NCBI GenBank assembly: GCA_014058105.1
Contig: JACGCM010002335.1
Span: forward strand, 1-64,000
From: Kingdonia uniflora
Lineage: Eukaryota > Streptophyta > Magnoliopsida > Ranunculales > Circaeasteraceae
Direction of reading: 5' to 3'
Length of the DNA stretch: 64,000 nt
The translations under genes and the position numbers were made by a program. Below, piece by piece: positions 20,902 to 31,269 of this stretch. The stretch's first letter is position 1. The number at the start of each line of letters is the position of its first letter. The notes under the pieces are model-generated. The model was given only the letters and a program-made list of their open reading frames with translations. It ran no database searches and had not been told where the DNA came from.

Positions 20902-23733
20902 TAGACCAGTTTGGTCTAGATTTATCAGAGCAGGTCAGGTTGGTTCAAAGGAATACCCACTTGATAGTTGCTATCTTCAGAGCCGATGTTGCTCACGACA
21001 GATGATTCAAGCACCGTTGTGAATATTTATAGAACGAGTTGCCTACATGTCAGTTGATATTAAAAGAGAGATGAATGCTCCATATCCGAGCGCGATATTG
21101 TTCATGTTTGAATGTGCTTTGGAAAATGATGATAAAAGGAAGGACTGATGTTCGAGTTGGAGGCAGTGACCTATATCGTTAGTTGTCTCAGGAATGCTGG
21201 TCACTATAGCAGATGCTCTATGAAGAAAAGTAGCAGGGTGATCTAGTGGTTGTAAGATGGTATTGGATCCGCCTACGCTCTATAAGGAATAGTAACAGTT
21301 GTGATTAAGGACGATGCCCATCTCAGCAGAGATCGATATGGTCAGTGTTGTATGCCAAGTACTTACTTGTGGAAGCCGCAAAGCTTGGTTAGGTTAGAAT
21401 TCCTTAGTATCTATAGAAGATTGAAGAATCCTGGTTTAATACTCATTTTGATTGTCCTGAGTTGGGCACAGCTACGTTTCAAAGTTGAACATCATAATTC
21501 AAAAATGAAGCGGCAAGAAGAAGATGAAGACATGGTTTTTGAGTCCCAAGTTTGCACATAGTAATTTTCATCAGTGTTGACGTTGAGGGAAGAGTTTTTC
21601 TTGGTTCCGTTCCCCCCACCCCCAAGTTGGGTTGTCACCTATTTCGCAGTTTATCCCAGAATGCTTGTACACTGCTTTGCTCCCTCCAAAAAGGCAAGAA
21701 GGTCGAGTGATGTTTGTTCTCTGGCTCTGTAGTTGAGTTTTAGGTTGTTATACGAGAACTCTTGCCGAGTTGATCCTTGTTGTTCTACAAGATGGTCCTG
21801 GATCCTTTCAAGCTCACAGATTAGTGAAGACTCACATTTATGTTTTTGAATCGCAGTAAGTCATGTGGTTGTCACAAAATAGAGTTGAGCTACAGTTAGT
21901 TGTACGAATTACCTTAAACATGATCTCAGATGGATCAATGCTCCAGGATAAAAGATCCTAAGTGGAATTGGATCTTAGTTCCCAATTCCTTCTCACATGG
22001 TAGTTGGCGGTAGGGTCAAATTCCCGCGCCTGTTGGTATTGATGAAGTATCTTTGGAAGGCCACATCCGAATGACCGGTAAAAGTTGGCTACATTTGTAA
22101 AAGGTAGTTCAGAGACAGAAAATGGCTACGCTTTAGTTTACAGATAATTACGACAGTATAAAGGTTGGTCTCTGAGTTTGATAGCAGTTGGAAGTGGCGA
22201 GCCAACAAACTTAGGGCGACAGGTGCAGTGGCAGAATTTTGTTCCCAAATTCTCCAAGTTACTCAGGTTATAGTAGGGATGAAGAAATGGGGAAACACTT
22301 CAACAGTTAATCAGATATTTGTCACAAGCTTTGTTCTCGATGAGGATATCGAGCGTATTGAGTGTGGGAGAGTTGTTAGTTGTGACATAGTTGTACGCAA
22401 ATTCTAGCAGGGTCATTATTACCACAGTTTGGCACTTATGTAGAACAAGTGCAGATGTCAGTGTTAAGTACTCATTAGGAATGGGAAGTCCTTTGAAGTT
22501 GAGAGACCTTGGTGACGCCGGAGTAGCGATCACCCTTTTTCCTGCAGCCAAGTTAGGTGTAGATGCCAACAAAATTGCAGATGCCATCTATTGCTCAATA
22601 GCTTAGGTAATGGGGTACCACAAACTTTGGTAGAGCATAACGTTGTGGCACATATAGATGTCTCATGGGCATCCCCTAGTTCACATAATACGCCTTGATG
22701 ATGGGCCTCAAAGGTTTTACTGACAGTAGGGTCGATCAGAGTCCCGCACCTACCTTAAGTGTTTGTTGGCGGTAGGACGAAGTGTTTGTGCCCTTGTTGA
22801 GAGTATGCTACCTCCTATGGAGCTACCTCCCTCGCCCAAGTAAATAATGAGTACCAATTCAGTCCCATACTGGTAAGGCAAGAGTGCCGCATCTTGATCT
22901 TGTGTCCCAGATATTCCATAAGAAAGCTGAACACAGTTTGAAGACCTTTATAGATTTAGATGAGGGAGAAGTTATACAGTTTAAGAGCACGATAGATGTT
23001 CCATAGCAGATGGGAAGAGTTTACCCTTGGGTTTTAGCAGACTTGATCCTTACCACTCATAGAAGAAGAGCATAGTTTGAAGTCGAGATTAATAAAAGAT
23101 AAAACTCTCGAGCAGCAAAGGCATTGTATGACTCGAAGGAAGAGCGCACCAGTGTGACTTAGAAGGTAGTTTGAAGTCGAGATTCACAGAAGATAGAACT
23201 CTCGAGCAATAAAGGCATTATACGACTAAAAGGAAGAGTGCACCAGTGTAGCATAGAAGGGAGCGCACCTCATTGACGGGATTAAAGATATCCTCGTCGG
23301 GTTGTTCGAAGGAGACACCAGGTTTGTCGAGAGAAATGATATTCTAAATTTGTCAGGGGAGAAGGTGCTTTGCAGCAGGATACAGTACATTTTAAGGGGC
23401 ACGATACTAGAAGCACCACCCGAAGGTTATGGTAGTGGGATAGTATCCAAAAGATGAGGCAAAAACTCCATAGCAGATTGAAGCTTTAGTCACCATAGTT
23501 CTCCCAAGTTGGAAAGGCCAAAGATCAAGGTTCAGTTATAAAGGCCACAGTTGTCAGCATCGAGACTAGCAGTTTTGTTCAGTATCCACAAGTACAGAAG
23601 AATGTGCAATACTCTAAGCCGAGTATGGGAGAGTGTTAGTTTCTTGAAGATGCAGAAGATTGAATCCTTACAGAACCGTGTTGAAGAAAAGGTCTCGACG
23701 AGGACATCGAGATTATTTTTAAGTGTGAGAGGG
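20902..23733 (+). other. Interior of the truncated LTR element, no recognised gene
   Basis: Short open stretches occur on both strands (for example 21301-21561 plus and 22300-22587 minus), but none shows a zinc knuckle, DTG, YxDD or integrase motif. A 94-bp tandem duplication lies at 23074-23258. Just before the 3' LTR the sequence is purine-rich (aagtgtgagaggg), a possible polypurine tract. Confidence 0.5.
23074..23258 (+). repeat. Tandem duplication, 94-bp unit
   Basis: The block beginning agtttgaagtcgagatt at 23074 repeats at 23168, with roughly ten differences. Each copy carries aactctcgagca and aaggcattatacgact-like text. Confidence 0.8.
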
Positions 23734-24512
23734 TGTGATACCCCAGCGAACGCAGAGCAAATCTACCCAAATGTTTTAAGTTTTGACCTTAGATAAGGGG
23801 GTGAGAAGTGCCAGTACGCTTCGTCTCCACTTTTGATGTTTATGTTTGGAATCTAGCTATTTACTTAGTAGCTATATTAAGGAGGAAGTTGGTCTAAACC
23901 TCCCCATAACAAAGTAAGCTTTATAGGTTGGTCATTTTGGACCCCAGCTGATGGGCTATCCACAAGGGATGTTCATGAATTCCCCTTGGTATAGGAAGTG
24001 CCAGGAGACATTGCCTTGCAATGCGGGCCATTTTTCCAGATATGGCTGAATAAGGTACCGCTATGCCGCCGTTATGCCTCACGAGCTAATCAAGATGCAC
24101 CGCCCCTTATAAATGACTACGTTATTCTATCCAACTAGTCCAGGCCCGTTGCCCCTTCCTATATATATATATATATATATATCTGGAACCCGACATATTA
24201 AACTACCCTGATCTGCTATAGGATAGGTGTGATATCCGTACCTTGTGCTCAGTCACTAGAGATTACGTTGTAGGGATTATTGAGGGAACCTTCAGTGTTA
24301 CCGCCTATTCTAAATACATATTCGACAACCCCTTAGGAGTATCCAAGATTATCTAGATTTTGCTCTAGCATCGGTGGGTATATTCTACTGGTACCGTCGC
24401 GCCCAGTGAAGAAGGCTTGCGCATGCAGGCTACACGTGCATGTACGCCATACAACCTCATATGCTATTGTGCTCTAGGCACCGTAAACCCCGCCTCGGGT
24501 TGGGTCGTGACA
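23734..24512 (+). repeat. 3' LTR of the truncated element (779 bp)
   Basis: It starts TGTGATACCCC and ends GGGTCGTGACA, typical ends of plant gypsy LTRs. Its last 350 bp match 20538-20887. It includes an (AT)n run at 24161-24182 at the position where the partner copy is cut. Confidence 0.82.
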
Positions 24513-24576
24513 TGGGGTGTCAGCATACTTATAGTATAGAAAACTTTAAGTGATGCTCTAATATTAGTAGTCTATT

Positions 24577-24956
24577 GATCGAGGAGTATCTATGAAGTAT
24601 CATTAATTTAGTGTCATTATTCTATTTTAGAGTATTTCTCTAGTTTTAGAAGTATGAGTTCTTATTTCTATTTAAAGTAGTGCTCTAATTTAGTAATAGG
24701 AGTCCAACTTATAAAATAGGACTTGTACCCTATAAATGTATAAGCCTAAGGTTAGAAAACCTAATTAAAATTTAGGAGTTCTATTATAATCCTTCTATGG
24801 AGAAATAAAAAACCCTATGGGAAGATTTTCCTCCCCACCAATTTTATTGTGTATTCTTTGTTATCTTTTTTATTATTATTTTAATTAGTACTCTTCTAGT
24901 AATTGTGGATTAAGTGGTATTAGAGCAGTGTTCTATTCATACTTGGGAGATTGTGG
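24577..24956 (+). repeat. Inverted-repeat arm 1: LTR plus primer site
   Basis: This arm matches the reverse complement of 25033-25402, at roughly 85 percent by eye over 370-380 bp. It contains LTR-like sequence ending ttgtggattaag, then TGGTATTAGAGC at 24915-24926, an initiator-Met-type primer site with one change. The likely source is a copia-type LTR end with the start of its leader. The exact LTR start was not found. Confidence 0.8.
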
Positions 24957-25032
24957 TTTATGGTCTCGACATGCGGCCAACTCAAACAATCTGGGAAGAG
25001 ATCTAAGTATAAGAAGAAGAACATAATGTCTA

Positions 25033-25402
25033 CCGCAATCCCCCAAGGATGAATAGAACACCGCTCTGATACCACTTAGTCCACAATTGCTAGGAGAGTA
25101 CTAATTAGAAGAACAATAAAAAAGATAACGAAGAACACAATAGAATTGGTGGGGACAAAAATCTCCCCTTAGGGTTTCTTTATTGTTCCATAGAAAAATT
25201 ACAATAGAACTCCTAAATTCTAATTAACCTTAGGCTTGTCCGTTTATAGGGTACAAGTCCTATTTTGGAAGTTGGACTCTTATTGTTAAATTAGAGTAAT
25301 ACTCTAAATAGAAATAAAAACTCATACTTCCAAAACTAGATAAATGCTTTAAAATAGAAGTATGACACTAAATTAGTGATACTTCATAGATCCTCCTAGA
25401 TC
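25033..25402 (-). repeat. Inverted-repeat arm 2: LTR plus primer site, reversed
   Basis: This is the mirror copy of 24577-24956. The minus strand at 25063-25074 reads TGGTATCAGAGC, a perfect initiator-Met primer site. The two arms face each other across a 76-bp centre (24957-25032). Head-to-head LTR leaders are not a product of normal transposition. Confidence 0.8.
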
Positions 25403-25738
25403 ATCTATCCTTTGGATGCCAATTTTTATACTTTAATATCCAGAAACTTCCACGAATTTATGGTAAACCAACGGCTGGTCAAGTACAATAAGAATAATCT
25501 AATTTTAATCCAACTCTAGATAATATTCACCATAATACTCTTGAAAATGGATAGAGATAAGGAAGCGGGAAGAGTCAAATTATGAACCAAAACATTTTAG
25601 AGGTAGCTATTGTTTCATGTGCAAAAAAAATCAAAATTAGTCATAAATAATGTTTATTGGGCAGAAAATGGACCTAGCATTAATAAATTTGTGGTGCTCA
25701 GTTCCATCAATAAAATTATAGATGTAATTATGGTTCAA
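25403..25738. other. No feature seen
   Basis: AT-rich sequence with no open frame or repeat I could support. Confidence 0.5.
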
Positions 25739-26192
25739 TTTGGTTCAGTGCAAACATGATGTAAATGCAAGTGATTTGCATTTCTAACCGTTTCCATGTG
25801 TTTGGTTCAATTCGTAATTAAAATGTAGTGCCATTAAAATACTTGCATGTGTTTGGTTCACTTTTACAAAGCAAACAACTTGCATTTCCATGCAAAAACT
25901 TCTCTTTTTGTTTGCACTGAAAAATCTCTGTAGCAGTTTGCATTTTGGCCTTCTACTTGGGAGAGAAAATAGAAGGAAAATAAAGATACTTTAAGGGATA
26001 AAAAAAGGTAGTTATCATTTGCATTTGCATAACAATGTACCTAACCAAACATAAACATCAATTTGCAATTAGTTGTACTTGTAGTGCATTGCATTCCCGT
26101 CATTATTAAAAAAAATCCCCCAATTTTCAATGCAATGCAAATTATTGCAAATGTATCAGATTTACATTGTATCGTACTTGCAATGAACCAAA
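25739..26192. mobile_element. Candidate MITE, 454 bp
   Basis: The left end reads TTTGGTTCAGTGCAA and the right end is the reverse complement of TTTGGTTCATTGCAA, a 15-bp terminal inverted repeat with one mismatch. Internal gtgtttggttca motifs recur. It has no coding capacity. An 18-bp direct repeat (attatagatgtaattatg) lies outside at 25715-25732 and 26218-26235, but it is longer than, and not adjacent to, a normal target duplication. The superfamily is uncertain. Confidence 0.5.
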
Positions 26193-26286
26193 CTAAGCAT
26201 ATGAAAATGTTAAAAATATTATAGATGTAATTATGTAAATGTTAAAAATTAGATGGACATATGTTGCATCAATCGCCCATGTTATC

Positions 26287-27115
26287 TGATGGGCATGTAA
26301 AATGATCATTTATCCCTCTGACTTAATGTTAATTATCCTTAATTTTATTATTAAACATGACTTATAAAACCATTTTTTGCATTTCAGGTCACATGGAACT
26401 CATTTACCTAATATGTATAAATACCAGGATTTATAGCTCAAAAGATGAACTGCTGGAGAAGAATGCATTGGTGTCAAGCATATGGGTCCCACACGGGAAG
26501 ATTACATTTAAGAGGATAACTCTTGGAAGTTACACTTTTATGTGCATTCATTACATATGTTACAATCTCATATTAAATGTAATAAACTCTCATTCATCTA
26601 TAAAAGGAGAGGTGGTGAGCTCATAAAAATTACCCAAACTAAAGAAAATTGTAGTAGAGTGTAAGAAGATAGCATTGTTGAAGAAGTTTGAACACTTTGA
26701 ATATTTTGTAAGTTGTGTTTCTCATAATAAAATTATCTTATTTTATTCTTAGTCTATGTTTATCTCATTATCATTATATTATTTAGATTTCATAATTGTT
26801 ATAATGGTCGACTAAATCATCTTTAAGGGTGAGGATGAAGCCGTCATTAGCATATAATGTCACATAATAAGTATTATTTTCCCCTACCACATATGAGTAA
26901 ATGTTAATGAAACCTATCACTATGACATGAGCAATTCATTATCATCTTATAATCTTTTTTAATCGAGATATAGGTTTAGTTTTGTAATTCTCAAATGTCT
27001 TAGTAATTATTTTTACCCAAATGGTATTAATATTGTATTTTCCCATGCTACTAATTAACATTTCATAGTTACTACAAACTTTCACGAGATGTGTTTTTGG
27101 TACGTACTTAGTTCA
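26287..27115 (+). repeat. LTR-like repeat, copy 1 of 2 (829 bp)
   Basis: It matches 49301-50130 end to end, starting TGATGG and ending CTTAGTTCA. It carries ctataaaaggagaggtggtg near 26600 (a TATA box and likely start region) and a polyadenylation-like AT-rich stretch after it. This suits a solo LTR. The open stretch at 26357-26626 corresponds to 49372-49581, but the shared frame is short and unfamiliar. No target duplication is visible. Confidence 0.65.
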
Positions 27116-27125
27116 TCTATAATAA

Positions 27126-27285
27126 GAAAAAAAAGGTCATCTTTTTTCTCGGGTTTCAGCCATCCATTTTCGGGTGGCAAGCAAATTTGGCTGAAAAAGC
27201 GGGCCTCAGCCGTCGGATCTAAACATTTGTCTGAAAAAATGTATCTTTACCGTTGATTACTCAAATCGATCTCGAGGTGCTTAGG
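27126..27285. repeat. Dispersed 160-bp repeat, copy 1 of 2
   Basis: It resembles 53328-53485: a poly-A-rich start, then a block with gccgtcggatct, aaacatttgt and accgttgattac. Both copies lie about 650-800 bp upstream of a decayed gene on the plus strand (GMC oxidoreductase fragment here, GatB there). Confidence 0.65.
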
Positions 27286-27938
27286 GATGATTTGAAAATC
27301 AAATGGCCATACCAATAACAAAATCGCGTTCTTCTTCTCTCTCTTGAGTTCTAACCCTATCTCCCCAAAAGTGTGCGGTTTTGGATTCCTTTCGTTTCAA
27401 CATTGTAAACCTAATCAACTTAATAAAATTAGGTTTTTATTTTCATCAAAATTACTCTCGACTTCATTTTAGCTCCAATATTTCTTCTCAATTTTATATC
27501 TACAAATTTTCATGTCTTTATTGTTAAATGAGGACTTTAATCTCTGTTGGCAATAGTCGTTTACAATGGTGGTCGAATTGGTGGTGGAGGAAGAGCGGGA
27601 AGATCTTACGGTATAGATGGTGGAACTGGTTGGCAGTTTTGGGTTCTAAGAATGCTTTGATTCTCGGCAATTATACTCGGTGAATCCTCGGAATGCTTCC
27701 CTTCCCTTCAATCTCTCTCTCTCTACCAAGCACATAAACCAGTAAAACCTATTTGAGAAAACTTAAGAAATCTCTGCCCCCCTATGTTCTCCCATGGCTT
27801 CTTCTCTTTCTCCTCAATAACAAGGTAGATTAACTTTAGTCCATTTCACTATTTAACCCAAGAGTTTTAAAAAATAAATATATGTTCTTGATTCTTGTAG
27901 GTCAAACATACGTCTAATTCGTCTTCAATGTAATAGAA
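27286..27938. other. No gene seen upstream of the GMC fragment
   Basis: Contains CT-rich stretches near 27340 and 27710 that could be old leader sequence. No supported open frame. Confidence 0.4.
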
Positions 27939-28066
27939 TTTGCATCAGTGGAAGGTTATGATTACGTCATTGTTGGTGGGGGAACTGTTGTTTGCCGATT
28001 GGCATCAACATTGTCAAAGAATTATTGAGTTTTAGTGCTTAAACAATGCGGTCACAGTCGAGAACA
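27939..28066 (+). pseudogene. GMC oxidoreductase fragment (mandelonitrile lyase / HOTHEAD type)
   Basis: After an AG acceptor-like site the plus strand reads FASVEGYDYVIVGGGTVV and then CRLASTLSKNY followed by a stop. This is the N-terminal FAD-binding motif of plant GMC oxidoreductases (YDYIIVGGGTAGC in the family), with the third glycine region altered. Only this one segment of about 40 residues was found; the family is usually over 500 residues. Downstream (28070-28600) I saw no further exon. It is a relic, not a gene. Confidence 0.65.
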
Positions 28067-28604
28067 CCCAAATATTTTGTGTTGATAAGGATTCTTGACT
28101 TTCATCTATGTTGATGCTTATGATTCACCTGCGGTAGAGGTCATCATCTGGGTTTGGTTGAAAGTTCGTTGTTGTTGTTAAAGTATCATTCTCTTGTGGG
28201 GGAGAGATTCTTTGGAAGCCATTGTTGTAGAGGTAATTGTGTTATAGCTTAAATCTTATCAGTTAACATAATATGTATGTACTCTTGCCGGAAAAACAAA
28301 ACCCCAAATCTCTAACAACCCAAAAACATCAACCCATTTATATATATTTTCTTTTTGGGGTTGCAGAGAAGTATCTCTTACAAAATAACATCAAACCCCT
28401 AATTTACAAATGTAAATAAGAAGCGCCCCTTGCTATCACAAACCCCAAATCTCTAAATTCCTACAAAATATAGTGAAACTATGTAATATTTTCTTCTAAG
28501 GGTTGTAAACTATAAAACCCCTAATTTCAAATTGTATATAATAAGCACCTCTTGCTACAAAATCACTATCCCATAATCTATAAAATCTTAAGATACCTAA
28601 CTAT
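28067..28604. other. No feature seen
   Basis: AT-rich, with several loosely repeated 'accccaaatctctaa' type phrases between 28290 and 28560. No open frame of note. Confidence 0.4.
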
Positions 28605-28985
28605 CACTACATAAAAAAGAGTAAAAAATGACTTGGCAAGTCAGTCGTATTTTTCTAAAAGCGACTTTATTTTTGGTCGAAAAAAGTGCCACAATTTTTG
28701 CAGTAGCTTTTTGTTTACGACTTTTACCTGAGTCGTAATATTACGACCGCAAACTAAGTCGTAATATCTATCATTTTTTGTAAAATTTGCGACACAAAAG
28801 TTAGTCATTTTATTCGTTGTAAAAATATGACATACGTATAAGTCATAATTTATGTCGCATTGGTTGCATATTACAACTCATTTATTCGTTGTTTTATGTG
28901 TCATAATCTAACGACTCTAAAATAAGTTATAAAATTTGTAGCATTTCTCCTAATTTTCGGCGGAGATGTAAGTCGTTTCATACTA
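28605..28985 (+). mobile_element. CACTA-type left terminus with subterminal repeats
   Basis: It begins CACTACATAAAAAAGAG, typical of plant CACTA (En/Spm) ends. For 350 bp it carries many gtcgtaat / gcgact motifs in both orientations, including the perfect 16-bp palindrome gtcgtaatattacgac at 28732-28747. Such motifs are transposase-binding sites in this superfamily. The matching right end is unsure; 48502 is the best candidate. Confidence 0.65.
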
Positions 28986-29052
28986 ATTTAATAAAATATT
29001 ATAATTTACAAAAAAATATTTAAAAAAGAAAAGAAAACTTATTTATGAAATT

Positions 29053-29124
29053 AGAACTAGATGGATTTGAACCACCATCCTCTCAAGTTAATGAGCGCTC
29101 TTCCTTTTTTGAGCTTATAGTTCT
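29053..29124 (-). tRNA. tRNA-like 72-nt fold, probably a relic
   Basis: On the minus strand the ends AGAACTA and TAGTTCT pair perfectly as a 7-bp acceptor stem. GCTC/GAGC forms a D-stem, CTCA/TGAG an anticodon-like stem with only a 6-nt loop, and GGTGG-TTCAAAT-CCATC a T-arm with a B-box-like GGTTCAAATCC. Total length 72 nt fits a tRNA. The short anticodon stem-loop and AT-rich D-loop argue against a working tRNA. It sits just inside the CACTA end, so it may be a tRNA-derived piece of the transposon. Confidence 0.35.
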
Positions 29125-29711
29125 ATTAAGGCATAAAATGCCAAAGTTATAAAATTAGAAACGTTTATGGCAAACAACATTTTTAGACCTAACTAAACCT
29201 TTTGCTTCTTATTCTAAACTCTCATTGGCTCAAAAACGTATATTATATATATTAATTAATAAATATTTCTAATGATATCCCACTTTCATCATTATTTCTA
29301 AAGAAAAACTTAAACTTGATTAAGTAACCTGCTGTTGTAGATCGATATCTATGACAAGAGCAAACTCATAGTTTACCAATGTCTTTATGCCAAAGTCAGA
29401 GACTAAATTATATGCATATATACTTAAAACATAGTTTCAAATATGTAATAGACAATTCAAAATATATCTTCCTATCGAGGCATGGTGTTGTCTAGGAAGT
29501 CAAAAAACTTTTGGAATTCCTTTGGCTATGATCACCAATTATTCCCCTTGCACATAGTTCTGTAACTTTGCTATCAAGCGCTTGAAACACACTGACTACA
29601 AATGGAAGCAATCGAATAAACCAATGAGAATATAATTATTAAAATGAGCAAGCCATCGCAATATATCGGAGAAAGAGCCACTTACTTAAACCACACTGCA
29701 GCTGCTAGTAG

Positions 29712-30612
29712 TCACAATCCCCATGAATCCCACCTGCAATTGTCATACAATGGATAATGATCTGCATAAGATATGCCATCAACGAACAACACCGTTTGTC
29801 CTTTTGAAGGGTTTGATTCATAATGAGTCAATGTTCTATTTGAATCATTAGTCTGACCAAGATCCCTTGCACGAACGTTAAGACCAACACTTAAGAAAAC
29901 TAAAAAATACATGTAACTGCAACGTTACAACTATTATACGCAAAAAGAAAATGTCTAATGAAGGAACCACCCACTAATTTCAAATCCTATAGACCAATTG
30001 GTTGGACTGAATCACTAAGGTTAGGAAATTAAGATTTTAGTTGGCGATTACTCAAATAGATAGACTTATGATATGAAAATCTAAAATTAATTTACCCATG
30101 AGCCCAAAAGTATAAGGAACGTCTGGACCAATTTGAGGGGGAGCTGTAAACCATAGCTATCGCATCGTGAGTCCAAGCCCAACCTCGTAGAAGTACTTTG
30201 TGTCAAGCTGGAAAAATAGGAAACAGATAATTATCAGCTTCTTCATAATTCACAACAAACCCATGATAATTAGTAATCTCAAACACATTAACCTTAAATA
30301 GCCCACCTTCAATTTCATGATGATACAGTGATGGATGTACCCAGAAATATAATTGGTATACTTATATGTAAGAACGGTACCCTCAGCACTATGTTTGTGC
30401 TTGGTATTCTCAAACACATTAACCTTAAATAGCCCACCTTCAATTTCATGATGATACAGTGATGGATGTACCCAGAAATATAATTGGCATACTTATATGT
30501 AAGAACGGTACCCTCAGTACTATGCTTGTGCTTGGTATTCTCAGGCCAGTAAACCACTGTGTTTGAACCAGGTTCATCTACAGTTACCCCACTTGATCTC
30601 CTTGTGTGAACC
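29712..30612 (-). pseudogene. Purple acid phosphatase, exons 2-4 (broken)
   Basis: Minus-strand exons: 30438-30612 reads VTVDEPGSNTVVYWPEN and TVLTYKYANYISGYIHHC; 30096-30207 reads LDTKYFYEVGLGL and APPQIGPDVPYTFGL; 29712-29880 reads [19 protein letters not shown] and [16 protein letters not shown]. These are the fibronectin-like N-terminal part and the start of the metallophosphatase domain of plant purple acid phosphatases, which hydrolyse phosphate esters, often outside the cell. The metal-site GDLSYAD reads DGISYAD, and a stop interrupts exon 3. Everything after about residue 190 is missing. Splice borders (gtaaat, gtgggc) are kept. Exon 1 lies at 47456-47625, separated by a CACTA transposon. 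Confidence 0.85.
30278..30539 (-). repeat. 131-bp tandem duplication within phosphatase exon 2
   Basis: 30278-30408 and 30409-30539 are nearly identical (a handful of changes). The unit includes the 3' half of exon 2, its donor site and part of intron 2, so the fragment now has two exon-2 ends in series. Confidence 0.93.
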
Positions 30613-31269
30613 TTAAAACAAAGCACCAACAAATCATATTATAATAAATTACAAACACATCAATTCCATCTAACAGTAACCAAAAGCTAATTATAATTAT
30701 AAAATATTAAGAAGAACTAAAAAGCAAGCCTTTAAGAATCATTTTTAAGTGAGACTTAAGTGTCTCATTTTTTAGTGTCTCTAAATCCTACCCCATGAAG
30801 AAAAACCAGAAGCACCAGTAAAACAACAGAATAAAAAGCAAAACCAAAGTTATGCACCACTATTATTAGATAAGAGCCACTACTATGGGTATGGGTAAAG
30901 CAACGTTATTAGAACACAACCCAATAATAACATCAGTCATATCTATAGCTAACGATTGGCACTTCCTCATATTTGTTTTTGTGTTAAGTAATAAATATAA
31001 ACCTTGCAACCCCATCACTATACAACATAAGATTTACTTGAGGGGTCCTCTAAAACAAGATGTCACGTTATAAATAAGCATTGATTCATAACTTATTCTT
31101 GCATAATAAAGAAAAACAACACGAGCATATCTAAAAATAACCATGGATTTATCAGAAGTACAAGAAAAAAGTACTATTATCTTTTAAACCTTAATGACTA
31201 TAAATAACTGTAACAAACAGACAAAAGTACAGAAAGTTGAGCAAACCATATGAATACGACATTATCATC
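30613..31269. other. No gene seen (between phosphatase exon 2 and S18 exon)
   Basis: AT-rich intron-like sequence. An open stretch at 30885-31073 (plus) has no recognisable motif. Confidence 0.4.

Larger units (their letters stand above)
20538..24512 (+). mobile_element. LTR element with truncated 5' LTR and no recognised genes
   Basis: A direct repeat links 20538-20887 and 24161-24512. The right copy belongs to a full LTR at 23734-24512. A tRNA-iMet-type primer site follows the left copy. The 2.85-kb interior shows no gag or pol motif in any frame I read. It could be a non-autonomous derivative or an internally deleted gypsy element. The left end is cut at a (TA)n tract, where the old Tat-like element on the other strand begins. 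Confidence 0.75.

Noticed and set aside
26357..26626. 89-codon frame with a likely homologue at 49372-49581
   Set aside because: Similarity follows from the shared 830-bp LTR-like repeat. The frames differ in length, and the DNA matches equally well outside them.
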